A DNA stretch of 64,000 bases from Salipiger profundus (GCF_001969385.1 NZ_CP014796.1:3861501-3925500), one strand, 5' to 3'. Positions 29,402-39,090 are shown, counted from the first letter of the stretch. Notes: generated by a model not told the origin, from the letters alone. Numbers and translations are program-made.

Positions 29402-30289
29402 ATGCAACGCTCCTCGTCCTACGGCATCGCGCTCGCCACCTTCGGCGCGCTGGTGCTGACCCCCGATGCGCTGCTCATGCGGCTCTCGGGAATGGACGGG
29501 ATGCACATGCTCGCGTGGCGCGGGCTTTGTGTCGGCGCGGTGTTCTGGCTTTGCTGGCTCCTGTCCCGCCCCGCGCCCGGCGCGCTGCGTGGCGTGATCC
29601 GCCCGGCCGGGCTGGTGCTGGTCGCGGCGCAGTTCCTCAACGCGACGCTCTTTCCCGTGGGCATCGCCGCTGCGCCCGTCTCGGTGGTGCTGCTGAGCGT
29701 GGCCACGGTGCCCGTCTGGGCCGCGCTGCTGTCGCGCATCTTCCTCGGCGAGCCCACGAGCCGCGCGACATGGGCCACCATCGTTGCCGTGCTCTGCGGT
29801 ATCGGCATCGCGGTCTCCGGCAAGGGCGACGTCGCCGTCAACGCTGCCGCCGTCACCGGCGCGCTCTGCGGGCTGGGCGTGGCGGTCACGCTTGCGAGCA
29901 CCTTCGTCACGCTCCGCCGCAGTCCCGAGCTGCCGCTGTTGCCGGCGCTGGGAACGGGTGCCTTCCTGGCCGGGCTCACCGGGCTCGCGGTCACCGGGCC
30001 GGCGCAGATGACCGAGGGCAACGTTCTGGCGATCCTCGTCACCGGTGTCGCGATCCTGCCAGCCTCGTTCTTCTCGCTGTCCTCGGCCTCGCGCTACACG
30101 CAGGCGGCCAACGTCAGCCTGCTGATGCTGCTCGAGACGGTGCTCGGGCCGCTGTGGGTCTGGCTTGGGCTCGGCGAGGCACCGACGCCGCGGATGCTGG
30201 CGGGCGGCGCGATCGTGATCGTGAGCCTTGCGCTCTATATCCTGACGCCGCGCCTGCTGCGCCGGGCGCCGCGCCGCCGCCCGGCCTGA
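29402..30289 (+). CDS. DMT-family (EamA) transporter
   Basis: A second EamA carrier (295 aa) with about ten helices and the two repeat halves. The signature region ASRYTQAANVSLLMLLETVLGPLWVW in the second half is typical of the family. It is not closely similar to the EamA protein at 27558-28439, so the two are not a recent duplication. Substrate unknown. It is convergent with alaX, seven bases away. Confidence 0.92.
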   Translation: MQRSSSYGIALATFGALVLTPDALLMRLSGMDGMHMLAWRGLCVGAVFWLCWLLSRPAPGALRGVIRPAGLVLVAAQFLNATLFPVGIAAAPVSVVLLSVATVPVWAALLSRIFLGEPTSRATWATIVAVLCGIGIAVSGKGDVAVNAAAVTGALCGLGVAVTLASTFVTLRRSPELPLLPALGTGAFLAGLTGLAVTGPAQMTEGNVLAILVTGVAILPASFFSLSSASRYTQAANVSLLMLLETVLGPLWVWLGLGEAPTPRMLAGGAIVIVSLALYILTPRLLRRAPRRRPA

Positions 30290-30296
30290 CCAGTCC

Positions 30297-31013
30297 TCAG
30301 CCGAGGCTGATGTTGACCCGGCGGTTCTGACGGCCCTTGTTCTCGATCTTGCCGAGCCGAATGGTGCCGATCTCGCCGGTGCGCGCCACGTGGGTGCCGC
30401 CGCAGGGCTGAAGATCGACCTGCCCTGCCCCTTCGCCGATCCGCACCAGCCGCACCCGACCGCTGCCGCGCGGCGGCCTGACGCTCATCGTCCTGACCAG
30501 TTCGGGGGTCGCGTCGAGAACCTCTTCATCGACCCAGTCGGCGCGGACCACCAGATCGCGGTCAACGAGATCGTTCAGCGTCTGCTCGATGGCCTCGCGG
30601 TCCTCGGGCGGCTCAGGCATCGCGAAATCGAGACGACCCGAGCCCGCCGAGATCGACCCGCCGGTCACCGGCAGCGGGATCACCACCGACAGCAGGTGCA
30701 GCGCGGTGTGAACCCGCATGATCCGGTGCCGGCGCTCCCAGTCGATGTGCTGCGAGACCTGAACGCCGACCGGCGGAAGCGGCGCGGGTTCCGCGGGCAC
30801 GAGCGCCACGGCGTCATCTCCGACGGGCACGGCGGTCGCGATGATGAGCGACTGCCCCTGCCAGTCGATCCGGCCGCTGTCTCCGGGCTGGCCGCCGCCT
30901 TTGGCGTAAAACACCGTCCGGTCGAGCACGATGCCGCCCTCGGGCGTGTGCTCGAGCACCCGGCCCATGGCATCCCTCAGGTAGGAATCCTCGCGGTAGA
31001 GACGCTCGGTCAT
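30297..31013 (-). CDS. alaX: alanyl-tRNA editing protein AlaX
   Basis: AlaX (238 aa) hydrolyses tRNA-Ala mischarged with serine or glycine, in trans to AlaRS. The zinc ligands are H102 and H106 in HTALH and C204 and H208 in CGGTH, and the glycine-rich FYAKGGGQPGDSG is present, so this is the AlaX-M type (editing domain plus an N-terminal partial domain). Its start overlaps the mechanosensitive-channel stop by four bases, so it is the last gene of the cysK unit. Confidence 0.95.
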   Translation of the reverse strand: MTERLYREDSYLRDAMGRVLEHTPEGGIVLDRTVFYAKGGGQPGDSGRIDWQGQSLIIATAVPVGDDAVALVPAEPAPLPPVGVQVSQHIDWERRHRIMRVHTALHLLSVVIPLPVTGGSISAGSGRLDFAMPEPPEDREAIEQTLNDLVDRDLVVRADWVDEEVLDATPELVRTMSVRPPRGSGRVRLVRIGEGAGQVDLQPCGGTHVARTGEIGTIRLGKIENKGRQNRRVNISLG

Positions 31014-33475
31014 CGTCCGCCCCCATCACCGTCGCCATGTCCGTGGCCGTCACCGTCATCGCCCGCGCGTCCCGCCGGCATCTGCTCGGTCGTGGCGCTC
31101 TGCTCCGAGGACGCACCCGGGGCCGGTTTCCCGTCGGCGGGCTTGTCCGTGGCGTCCTCGCGGTTGCCGACGAGCGCCTCGGGGTTGCGCAGCCAGACGT
31201 CGCGCTGCGCAAAGGGAATCTCGATCCCTTCCTCGGCGAAGCGGCGCGCGATCTCGTGGTGGAAATCCGAGATCACGTCGAGCTTGTGGCCGACATCGCG
31301 GATGATCGCGCGGATCACGAAATCGAGCGAACTGGCGCCGAAGCCTTCGAAGGTGATCATCGGTTCGGGGTTCAGCAGCACCATCTCGTGCTGCTGGACG
31401 ATGCGCCGCAGGATGCTTTCAACCTTCCTGGTGTCGGACCCGTAGGCCACGCCCACGTTGACGACGACACGCCCGATGACGTTGCCGCGCGTGTAGTTGG
31501 TCACGGTGCCGGCGACGAAATCGGTGTTCGGCACGATCAGGTCGGTGCGGTCGAAGGTCTCGATCCGCGTCGAGCGAACCGAGATGTCCTTGACGATGCC
31601 GTGGTTGCCGTTGACCTCGATCCAGTCGCCCTCGGAGATCGGGCGCTCGATCAGCAGGATGATGCCCGACACGAAGTTCGACACGATGTTCTGAAGGCCG
31701 AAACCGATACCAACCGAAAGCGCGCCGGCGACGATGGCGAGCGACGAAAGATCGAGCCCCGCAGCGGTGATCGCGATCAGCGCCGCGAGCACGACCCCGA
31801 GATAGCCCAGCCCCGAGACGATGGCGTTCTGCCCGCCCGGGTCGATCTTGGTCTTCGGCAGGATGGAGCTGCGCAGCCCGCCCTGCAGCAGCCGGGTGAA
31901 GGCGTAGCCGATGGCGAAAACGAGGATGAACGTCAGGAAGTCCATCGGCGAGATGCGCGTGTCTCCGAAGGTGAAGCCTTCGCGGAAGCGGGCCCAGAGC
32001 TCGGTGAGGTCCGCGACCCGCGCGCCCCAGATCAGCGCCAGAGCGGGCAACGCGAGCAGCAGCAGCACCAGCCCGGCCAGCACCGGCGCAAGGCTGTCGG
32101 CCGCCTGCGCGCTGCGGCCGGTGATGAGCTCGTAGAGATCGTTCACGAAGCGCTGCAGCACCAGCACCAGCGCCAGCACGGCCAGCGTCTTCACCGCCGG
32201 GTAGACCATCGCCTGCCCCACGGCATCGTAGCCGATGGCGGACATGATCGGGCCGGCAATCGCCAGCACGATCGCCACCCGCCCGATGAGCCGCGCAAGG
32301 CGGAGCCGGAAGCTCGACCCTTCGAGCAGGGTGCCTTCGGTCGCCGTATCGGGGGTGAGCTGGGTCAGGATGTGGCCCAGCCGCGACAGCATCAGCGCGC
32401 AGAGCAGCAGCACCGGGAAATCCAGCACCACCTGCGTCTCCTCGGAGAACAGGAAGATGTCTCCGACCGTCTGTCCGACCGACCGAAGCACCAGCAGCAC
32501 CGCGAGGAAGTTCGCGTAGTAGCGCGCCTCGAGCCGGCGGGCATGGGGAAGCGGCAGCGTCGCCACGTCCTCGTTGCGGTTGAAGGTCTGATCCGCCAGC
32601 CAGCGAATGTAGAGCAGCGCGCCGCCCCACCCGGCGAGCATCGTCAGCAGCCGCTGACCGCTGACGCCCATGACGCCGGTGGCCTGCAGCGCGGCGCTGA
32701 GCGCGACGAGCCCGAGGAACGGCAGCACGATCCCGGCCAGCGAGGCAAGGAAGCCCCAGACTCCGCTGCCGCGTCGCGTGCGTTTCCGCAGCCAGTCGAT
32801 CAATCGGTTGACCCAGACCGGGCCGCGAATGACAAGAAGCGCCGCCAGCGCCAGCAGCAGCAGGATGATCGGAAGGTTGCTGCGCAGCTCGATCTGCTTG
32901 ATGCCGGACCCGAGGTTCTGCTTCAGTTCCGACCAGAGCGAATGACCGGCTCCCATCACCGACCCGATCGCCTCTCTCCAGAGCGCCGGGTTCAGCGGCG
33001 AGGGGCCGAGCTCCAGCAACGCATCGGCCTGCCGGCTGCGGATGATCTCGTCGATCTCGCGGATCAGCCCGTCGGCCTGAGTGTAGGCTTCCTCGGCGCG
33101 CCGAACGGGGGCCTGCAGGCGTTGCAACTCGTCGTTGAGCTCGGCCCGCCGGTCGGCGATCTCATCGGGCTCGCTCTCGCCCTCGGGCGGTGGGTCCCCA
33201 AGCGCCGAGAGCTGCGACTGCAGCGTCTGGATCCGCGTGGCGTTGGTGCTCTCAGCACGCAGGAAATCATCGCGCCAGCCGGCGATGGTGCTGCGCAATT
33301 CCTCGAAGGCCTCGGTCGAGGCCTCGCTGTTGTCGATAGACTGTTCCGCCCGGGTGACGACCTGCGACCAAGACTCGTAGTCGAGATCATCCCCCTGCGC
33401 GGACAGCGCGCCCGCGCTCAGTGCAAGAAACAGGGCGACGCAAGCGGCTGTCAGCCAGCGGAAGATCGGTGTCAT
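31010..33475 (-). CDS. large mechanosensitive channel (DUF3772 + MscS)
   Basis: This 821-residue MscK-like protein has a signal peptide (about 1-26), a periplasmic coiled-coil DUF3772 domain (about 27-170), about ten membrane helices (180-560), and an MscS core (about 575-760) with GFGLQNIVSNFVSGIILLIE, the pore helix. It should open under membrane tension to release osmolytes. The C-terminal tail is charged and partly disordered. Both ends overlap neighbours (cysK and alaX) by four bases. Start 33475 begins directly with the signal peptide. Confidence 0.93.
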   Translation of the reverse strand: MTPIFRWLTAACVALFLALSAGALSAQGDDLDYESWSQVVTRAEQSIDNSEASTEAFEELRSTIAGWRDDFLRAESTNATRIQTLQSQLSALGDPPPEGESEPDEIADRRAELNDELQRLQAPVRRAEEAYTQADGLIREIDEIIRSRQADALLELGPSPLNPALWREAIGSVMGAGHSLWSELKQNLGSGIKQIELRSNLPIILLLLALAALLVIRGPVWVNRLIDWLRKRTRRGSGVWGFLASLAGIVLPFLGLVALSAALQATGVMGVSGQRLLTMLAGWGGALLYIRWLADQTFNRNEDVATLPLPHARRLEARYYANFLAVLLVLRSVGQTVGDIFLFSEETQVVLDFPVLLLCALMLSRLGHILTQLTPDTATEGTLLEGSSFRLRLARLIGRVAIVLAIAGPIMSAIGYDAVGQAMVYPAVKTLAVLALVLVLQRFVNDLYELITGRSAQAADSLAPVLAGLVLLLLALPALALIWGARVADLTELWARFREGFTFGDTRISPMDFLTFILVFAIGYAFTRLLQGGLRSSILPKTKIDPGGQNAIVSGLGYLGVVLAALIAITAAGLDLSSLAIVAGALSVGIGFGLQNIVSNFVSGIILLIERPISEGDWIEVNGNHGIVKDISVRSTRIETFDRTDLIVPNTDFVAGTVTNYTRGNVIGRVVVNVGVAYGSDTRKVESILRRIVQQHEMVLLNPEPMITFEGFGASSLDFVIRAIIRDVGHKLDVISDFHHEIARRFAEEGIEIPFAQRDVWLRNPEALVGNREDATDKPADGKPAPGASSEQSATTEQMPAGRAGDDGDGHGHGDGDGGGR

Positions 33476-34506
33476 GCGTCCTCGAACACACCCGGGATGG
33501 AGCTTGGCGCGCGATCGAGCCACGACGGAACCGGCAGCCCCTTGTCCTTGAGGAACTCGGGGTTGAACAGCTTCGACTGGTAGCGGTTGCCGTAGTCGCA
33601 GAGCACGGTGACGATGGTGTGGCCGGGGCCCATTTCCCTGGCCATGCGGATCGCGCCGGCCAAGTTGATGCCCGACGAGCCGCCAAGGCAGAGGCCTTCT
33701 TCCTGAAGCAGGTCGAAGACGATCGGCAGCGCCTCGTCATCCGGCACCTGATAGCAGTAGTCGGGCGTGAAGCCCTCGAGGTTGGCGGTGATGCGCCCCT
33801 GCCCGATGCCCTCGGTGATCGAGGTGCCCTCGGCCTTGAACTCACCGCTGGTGTAGTAGCTGTAGAGCGCCGCGCCCATCGGATCGGCAAGACCCACCTT
33901 CACGCCCTTGGGCTGCAGTGCCTCGGCGACGCCGGCCAGAGTGCCGCCCGAGCCCACCGCGCAGATGAAGCCGTCGACCTTGCCACCGGTCTGGTCCCAG
34001 ATCTCGGGGCCGGTCGTTTCGACGTGGGCGCGGCGGTTGGCAACGTTGTCGAACTGCTGGGCCCAGATCGCACCATGCTCCGACGTCTTGGCCATCTGCT
34101 CGGCCAGACGACCGGAGTAATGCACGTAGTTGTTGGGGTTCTTGTAAGGCGCCGCCGGCACCTGCACGAGCTCCGCGCCGGCAAGACGGATCATGTCCTT
34201 CTTTTCCTGGCTCTGGGTCTCGGGAATTACGATGACGGTCTTGTAACCCATCGACGCCCCAACGAGCGCAAGCCCGATGCCGGTGTTGCCGGCAGTGCCC
34301 TCGACGATGGTGCCGCCCGGCTCGAGCAGGCCGCGCTCGACCGCGTCGCGGATGATGTAATACGCCGCGCGGTCCTTCACCGACTGGCCCGGATTCAGGA
34401 ACTCGGCCTTGCCGAGAATCGTGCAGCCGGTCATTTCGCTCGCCTTGCGCAGCTTGATGAGCGGCGTATGTCCGATCAGTTGCGCCAGATCCTGTGCCAC
34501 GCGCAT
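33472..34506 (-). CDS. cysK: cysteine synthase A
   Basis: CysK (344 aa) makes cysteine from O-acetylserine and sulfide with PLP. The PLP lysine is K44 in NPGQSVKDRA; EGTAGNTGIG binds the substrate carboxylate, and GSGGTLAGV holds the phosphate. The protein is somewhat longer than E. coli CysK (C-terminal extension of about 20 residues). It lies directly after trgA-trgB, the arrangement of the Rhodobacter sphaeroides tellurite-resistance locus, where cysK also contributes to resistance. Confidence 0.95.
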   Translation of the reverse strand: MRVAQDLAQLIGHTPLIKLRKASEMTGCTILGKAEFLNPGQSVKDRAAYYIIRDAVERGLLEPGGTIVEGTAGNTGIGLALVGASMGYKTVIVIPETQSQEKKDMIRLAGAELVQVPAAPYKNPNNYVHYSGRLAEQMAKTSEHGAIWAQQFDNVANRRAHVETTGPEIWDQTGGKVDGFICAVGSGGTLAGVAEALQPKGVKVGLADPMGAALYSYYTSGEFKAEGTSITEGIGQGRITANLEGFTPDYCYQVPDDEALPIVFDLLQEEGLCLGGSSGINLAGAIRMAREMGPGHTIVTVLCDYGNRYQSKLFNPEFLKDKGLPVPSWLDRAPSSIPGVFEDA

Positions 34507-34565
34507 GGGCGCTCTCCCTTATTCGTCGGTCTGGCCTAGAGGTTTAGGGCGGCCCCCCCCGGAAC

Positions 34566-35690
34566 TCAAGCGTTGCGGCGCAGCTCTTCACGGTGGCGTG
34601 CCAGCCAGAAGAGCATCATCACCAGCGGGCCCACGTTGATCTCGCCGCTGTCGATCAACTCCATCGCGCGGTCGAAGGAGATGACGTGGTTGCGGATGTC
34701 CTCGTGCTCCTCGTCGAGACCGGCGAGGCCGTTGTCGTCCTCCGACAGGTCGCAAAGGCCGAGGAAGCAATGGAAGAACTCGGTGGTGTAGCCGGGCGAG
34801 GCATAGATCTTCACCATCGGGCGCAGTTCGCGCAGCTTGAGGCCCGCCTCCTCCTCGGCCTCGCGCAGGGCGCAGGTTTCGGGCGTCTCGCCCGAGTCGA
34901 TGAGTCCCGCCGCAGGTTCCAGAACCAGCGGGAACGGATCACCCCGCAGCACCGGACCGTAGCGCAGCTGTTCGATCAGAAGCACCCGGTCGGTCGCCGG
35001 GTCGTAGGGCAGCACCAGCGCGGCGTCATAGGCAATGAAGCCCTCGCGGCTGATGGTTTCCGACATCGTGCCATCGAACCGGCGATGCCTCAGATCAAAC
35101 GCACGCAGCCGGAAGAACCCCTCGAATCCGGGCCGTTCACGCACGATCTCGACCGTATCCAGCCCGCGATCCGAGCGCAGCTCGTGGGGTGCGCCATCCT
35201 GCGCGAGCTGCTGCGCCCATGCCCGCGAGGTTACGAAGGGCCGCAGCTGGTTCATCGTTTCGAGGTCGGTGCTGCCGAACTGCGCCATGATCTCGCGCGC
35301 TGCCTGACAGGCGAGCACCGCCCAGCCTCGTGCCCATGCCTCGGGGTCGAAGGGCCCGTCGCCGTGCTCGGGGGTTGCCTTGCGGCAGGCGACCATGGCC
35401 GACCGGGACGTGCCTTCGACGGATACGGTCATTTCGCGCAGCCCGTTGTCGAACCCGCCAAGGTAGTATTCGAGCCGGGCCAGATCCTCGTTCGGCAAGT
35501 CCCGCAGAAAGACCCCGGGCGCTTGTTCACCCGGCACGGCGCGCAGCGCGGTCGCCGGAACGGCACGGTCGGGCAAGGTGACAACGGCATGATCGGTCAG
35601 CGTCGCGGGGCGCGCCTCGACCGGGCGGCCAAACACGATCTCGAGAAGCGGCGGGTGGCACAGCGTCCCGAACAGGAAGAGGTTGGGCAA
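34566..35690 (-). CDS. trgB: tellurite-resistance protein TrgB: GGCT-like + Nudix fusion
   Basis: The 374-residue protein fuses an N-terminal gamma-glutamylcyclotransferase-like domain (LFLFGTLCHPPLL, about 1-130) to a C-terminal Nudix hydrolase of ADP-ribose pyrophosphatase type. The Nudix box spans residues 262-284, with G262, E268 and the REAEEE core at 276-281. The start is TTG at 35690, preceded by AAGGAG (35697-35702) at good spacing; no ATG in the right place exists. The order trgA-trgB-cysK supports the TrgB name. Exact reaction unknown; ADP-ribose or a similar nucleotide is likely for the Nudix part. Confidence 0.88.
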   Translation of the reverse strand: MPNLFLFGTLCHPPLLEIVFGRPVEARPATLTDHAVVTLPDRAVPATALRAVPGEQAPGVFLRDLPNEDLARLEYYLGGFDNGLREMTVSVEGTSRSAMVACRKATPEHGDGPFDPEAWARGWAVLACQAAREIMAQFGSTDLETMNQLRPFVTSRAWAQQLAQDGAPHELRSDRGLDTVEIVRERPGFEGFFRLRAFDLRHRRFDGTMSETISREGFIAYDAALVLPYDPATDRVLLIEQLRYGPVLRGDPFPLVLEPAAGLIDSGETPETCALREAEEEAGLKLRELRPMVKIYASPGYTTEFFHCFLGLCDLSEDDNGLAGLDEEHEDIRNHVISFDRAMELIDSGEINVGPLVMMLFWLARHREELRRNA

Positions 35691-35701
35691 TCGGATCTCC
35701 T

Positions 35702-36142
35702 TCAGCGCCAGCGGCGCGATGCGCTTTCCGACAGGATCCCCGTGACCACCGCCCCCAGCACCATCAGCAGGAAGAATCCGGTGTCGAGCAGCAGCGCGCC
35801 ATACTCCGCGGCGATCTCGAAGATCGCGGCAAAGGCGTCCATTGCGCTGCTGTAGCGGTGTCGCAACGCGAGATGCACCATCTCGTTCGCCGCCTGCACC
35901 ATGAGCGCCCAGAAGACAAGGGCGACGGTGCCGGTGATGCCGTGCGAAAGCGCCGCCGACATGCCGCGCCCGGCACGCGGGCCGACGATGATCCAGCCGC
36001 AGAGGAAGCCGATGGCTGCGTTCACGTAATCGAGGATGCCGAAATCCTGGATATCCGGCATCAGCTTGTGAACGTAGACCGACCCGAGATAGCCGACCGC
36101 GGCAAGGCAGAGCGCAGCAATCAGACGGGCGGCGGTGAACAT
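35702..36142 (-). CDS. trgA: TrgA family membrane protein
   Basis: The 146-residue protein has four predicted helices (about 5-23, 38-54, 68-86 and 112-136) and no catalytic motif. The features and position match TrgA of Rhodobacter sphaeroides, a membrane protein needed for high-level tellurite resistance. trgB starts only 11 bases downstream, so they are cotranscribed. The promoter should lie in 36143-36276; no clear sigma site was recognised there. Confidence 0.88.
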   Translation of the reverse strand: MFTAARLIAALCLAAVGYLGSVYVHKLMPDIQDFGILDYVNAAIGFLCGWIIVGPRAGRGMSAALSHGITGTVALVFWALMVQAANEMVHLALRHRYSSAMDAFAAIFEIAAEYGALLLDTGFFLLMVLGAVVTGILSESASRRWR

Positions 36143-36276
36143 CTGCCGATATGGCCTCGGAAATTTCTGTCGTTGTTGCCGACAGACTGCCCGCGCACAG
36201 CCCCTCCCGCAAGCGCCTTACGCTGCGGAACGAGGCGGCTGTGACGTTTCCGAGACAGCGCCGCGCGCCCCGGCGT

Positions 36277-37698
36277 TCAGAAGTCGCGGTTCTCGTAGGC
36301 CGACAGCGCGGCCTTGCGGCCTTCGTCGGGGCTCACCACCGGCTCGGGGTAGTCGTCGTCGGGGGTCATACCCCAGCTTTCGGGGATCGCATCGAAGTAG
36401 CTGAGCGCGCTCTTCGGCGGGTTCGACTGCCCCTCGGCGATCCAGCGGTTCACGTAGGCGCAGTCGGGGTCGAACTTCTCGCGCTGGGTGATCGGGTTGA
36501 ATACCCGAAAATAGGGCGCGGCATCCGGACCGCTGCCCGCCGTCCACTGCCATCCGAGCGAATTCGAGGCCGGATCCCAGTCGATCAGGCAGTCCTCGAA
36601 CCATTTCATGCCGATCTTCCAGTGACACATCAGGTGCTTGGTCAGGTAGCTCGCCACGATCATGCGCGCGCGGTTGTGCATCCGGCCGGTGACATACATC
36701 TCGCGCTGCGCCGCATCGACGAAGGGAATGCCGGTGCGGCCATGCTTCCACGCGATGACCTCGCGACGACGCTCGTCCTCGTTCCAGGGGAAGGCGTCCC
36801 ATTCCTCGCGCCAGTTGCTTTCGGGCAGATGCGGCGTGTGCCAAAGCAGGTGATAGGCGAACTCGCGCCAGACAAGCTCCTTGACCCAGGTCTCGGCGCC
36901 CTCCTTGCCCGCCTCCATCGCGCGCAGGCCCGCGTGCCAGCATTGCGCCGGGCTGATCTCGCCAAGGCTGAGGTTCTCCGAAAGGTTCGAGCAGCCGTCC
37001 TCGGACACGAGGTTGCGACCGTCCTTGTAGGCGTCGATCTTGCCGCCGGTGAAGGCGCCGAGGCGCGCCTGCGCCGTGGCCTCGCCAAGCTGCACGTAGG
37101 GCTCGACCACCGCCGCGCCGCGCCGCATCTCGGCGCCGAGGTTCCAGTCCTCGAGCGCGTCGCCCTCGGGCCAGCGTTCCGGCGCGGCGAGCGTCGAGGG
37201 CGCCGGCAGCGGCTCGGGTACCTCGGTGTCCTTCACCGCGCGCCAGAACGGCGAATAGACCTTGTAGAAGCCGCCCTGCTTGGTCTCGACCGTCCACGGC
37301 TCGAACAGCAGGTGGCCGGCAAAGCTCTGGGCGTCGATGTCCCGATCCTTCAGCGCCGACTTCACGGCGGTGTCGCGCTCGATGGCCGCCGGGTCGTAGG
37401 CACGCTGCCACCAGACCGCGCCGGCGCCGGTCTCGTCGACAAGCGCCTCGAGCACCTCGCGCGCGGGTCCGGCGCGCAGCACAAGCCGGCTGCCCTTCTC
37501 GGCAAGCGCCTCCGCATAGACAGCAAGCCCGAGCCCCAGCCGCCATTTCGGCGCGGCCCCGAGATCATCGACCGTGTGGTCGCGGATGAACACCGGGATG
37601 ACCGGCCGCCCCGACTTGCCCGCCGCGTGCAGTGCGGCATGGTCGCTCAGCCGCAGGTCGCGGCGGATCCAGACAATGATCGGGGATGTGTCGGCCAT
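36277..37698 (-). CDS. phrB: deoxyribodipyrimidine photolyase (class I cryptochrome/photolyase family)
   Basis: The 473-residue protein has an N-terminal Rossmann antenna domain (IIVWIRRDLRLSDHAAL, about 6-22) and a C-terminal FAD domain with the signature of MHNRARMIVASYLTKHLM and DPASNSLGWQWTAGSG, as in class I CPD photolyases, which repair UV dimers with blue light. MADTSPI at 37698 has GGAG just before it. The next gene on the strand is trgA, 134 bases downstream. Photolyase genes in this group often belong to singlet-oxygen (RpoE) responses, but I did not find a matching promoter. Confidence 0.94.
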   Translation of the reverse strand: MADTSPIIVWIRRDLRLSDHAALHAAGKSGRPVIPVFIRDHTVDDLGAAPKWRLGLGLAVYAEALAEKGSRLVLRAGPAREVLEALVDETGAGAVWWQRAYDPAAIERDTAVKSALKDRDIDAQSFAGHLLFEPWTVETKQGGFYKVYSPFWRAVKDTEVPEPLPAPSTLAAPERWPEGDALEDWNLGAEMRRGAAVVEPYVQLGEATAQARLGAFTGGKIDAYKDGRNLVSEDGCSNLSENLSLGEISPAQCWHAGLRAMEAGKEGAETWVKELVWREFAYHLLWHTPHLPESNWREEWDAFPWNEDERRREVIAWKHGRTGIPFVDAAQREMYVTGRMHNRARMIVASYLTKHLMCHWKIGMKWFEDCLIDWDPASNSLGWQWTAGSGPDAAPYFRVFNPITQREKFDPDCAYVNRWIAEGQSNPPKSALSYFDAIPESWGMTPDDDYPEPVVSPDEGRKAALSAYENRDF

Positions 37699-37762
37699 GG
37701 TGTCTCCGTTCCGGTAGCTGCCGGGAGCAAGGTAGCGCCCGGCCCCCGGGGTCAAGCGCGCC

Positions 37763-38962
37763 TCAGAGCACCCGATCGAGCGCTTCGATCAACTGCGTGA
37801 CCTCGGCCTCCGAGGTGTAATGCGTGAACGACAGCCGCAGCACGCCCCGGTCGGGATCGACGCCCATCGCCCGCAGCGCCCGCACCGCGTAGAAATGGCT
37901 GCCACCGGCCATGACCTTGTGGTCCGCAAGCGCCCTCGCGACGTCTTCGGCCGGCCCGCGCGTCGCGACGGCCACCGTCGGCGCCCGCTGCTCGGCCTCT
38001 GCGGGTCCGAGCAGCCGCACGGAGTTGCGCTGGGACAGAAACGACAGAAGCGGCCGCATCAGGGCCACCTCGTGCCCGTGCATCAGCCCGGCCGCCTCGC
38101 TCGGAGCAACGCCGTGGTGCGCCGCAAGCGCCTCGATGTAGTCGACCATCCCGGCGCTGGCGGCCACCTGCGCATGATCCGGACCGGCGGGCGTGAACTT
38201 CTTGTAGAGCACGTCGCCATTGAAGAAATGCGCCTGATTGGGCAGCACTTCGGCCAGCTCGCGCCGGATCGCCATGATCCCCTGGTGCGGCCCGAAGGTC
38301 TTGTAGGCCGAGAACAGGTAGATGTCGCAGCCGAGCGCGCCCACGTCGGGAAAGCCGTGCGGCGCGTAGCTCACCCCGTCGACGCACGTAAAGGCGCCAG
38401 CGGCATGCGCCATGGCCGTGATCTCGGCCACCGGGTTGATCTCGCCCACCACGTTCGAGCAATGCGGAAAGCAGACCAGTCGCACCCGCTCGTCGAGCAG
38501 CGCCACCAGCGCGTCGGGATCGAGGTGCCCGGTCTGCGGGTCGATGCTCCATTCACGGACCTCGATGCCCTCGTCCGCCAGCCGGCGCCACGGCCCCGAG
38601 TTCGCCTCGTGGTCCTGGTTGGTCACGATGATCGCCTCGCCCGGCGACAGGAACTGCCGAAACGCCTGCGCCAGCACATAGGTGTTCTGCGTCGTCGAGG
38701 GGCCGAAACTCAGCTCGTCCGGGGCGATGTTGAGAAGCCCGGCGAGCCGGGTCCGTGCCTCGTCCATCTCGGCGCCGCCCGCCTCCGAGGCAGGATTGGG
38801 CGCATAGGGCTGCATCTTGCGCTGGTGATAGAACCGCGTCAGCCGGTCGATCACCGGCTGGCAGGCATACGAGCCGCCGGCGTTCTCGAAGAACGCCCAG
38901 CCGTCGAGCGACGGCTCCGAGAACGCGGGAAACTGCCCGCGCACGAACGCAAGATCCAACAT
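37763..38962 (-). CDS. cysteine-desulfurase-like class V aminotransferase
   Basis: The 399-residue PLP enzyme is a class V (NifS/selenocysteine-lyase type) aminotransferase. The PLP lysine is K221 in FSAYKTFGPHQG, the ring is stacked by H118 of QDHEANSGPW, and D195 of CVDGVSYAPHG binds the pyridine nitrogen. The conserved active-site Cys loop of SufS-type desulfurases is not obvious, so it may be a lyase or aminotransferase with another substrate. It stands alone, 189 bases from the BCCT gene downstream and 64 bases from the photolyase start. Confidence 0.88.
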   Translation of the reverse strand: MLDLAFVRGQFPAFSEPSLDGWAFFENAGGSYACQPVIDRLTRFYHQRKMQPYAPNPASEAGGAEMDEARTRLAGLLNIAPDELSFGPSTTQNTYVLAQAFRQFLSPGEAIIVTNQDHEANSGPWRRLADEGIEVREWSIDPQTGHLDPDALVALLDERVRLVCFPHCSNVVGEINPVAEITAMAHAAGAFTCVDGVSYAPHGFPDVGALGCDIYLFSAYKTFGPHQGIMAIRRELAEVLPNQAHFFNGDVLYKKFTPAGPDHAQVAASAGMVDYIEALAAHHGVAPSEAAGLMHGHEVALMRPLLSFLSQRNSVRLLGPAEAEQRAPTVAVATRGPAEDVARALADHKVMAGGSHFYAVRALRAMGVDPDRGVLRLSFTHYTSEAEVTQLIEALDRVL

Positions 38963-39090
38963 GACCGTAACTCCCCAATTCCTTGCCGCGCAGAAAATAG
39001 GCGAATTCCGGGAGGGTCAAGGTTCCGGCGGCAGCCTCGATGGCGCAGAGCGCCGCGAGGCGCCCGGGCTCGCGTCGAGGATGTCCCCGT

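Noticed and set aside
36143..36276. RpoE-type (singlet oxygen) promoter before trgA
   Set aside because: No TGATCC-like -35 with a TAAGA-like -10 at proper spacing was found in this gap.
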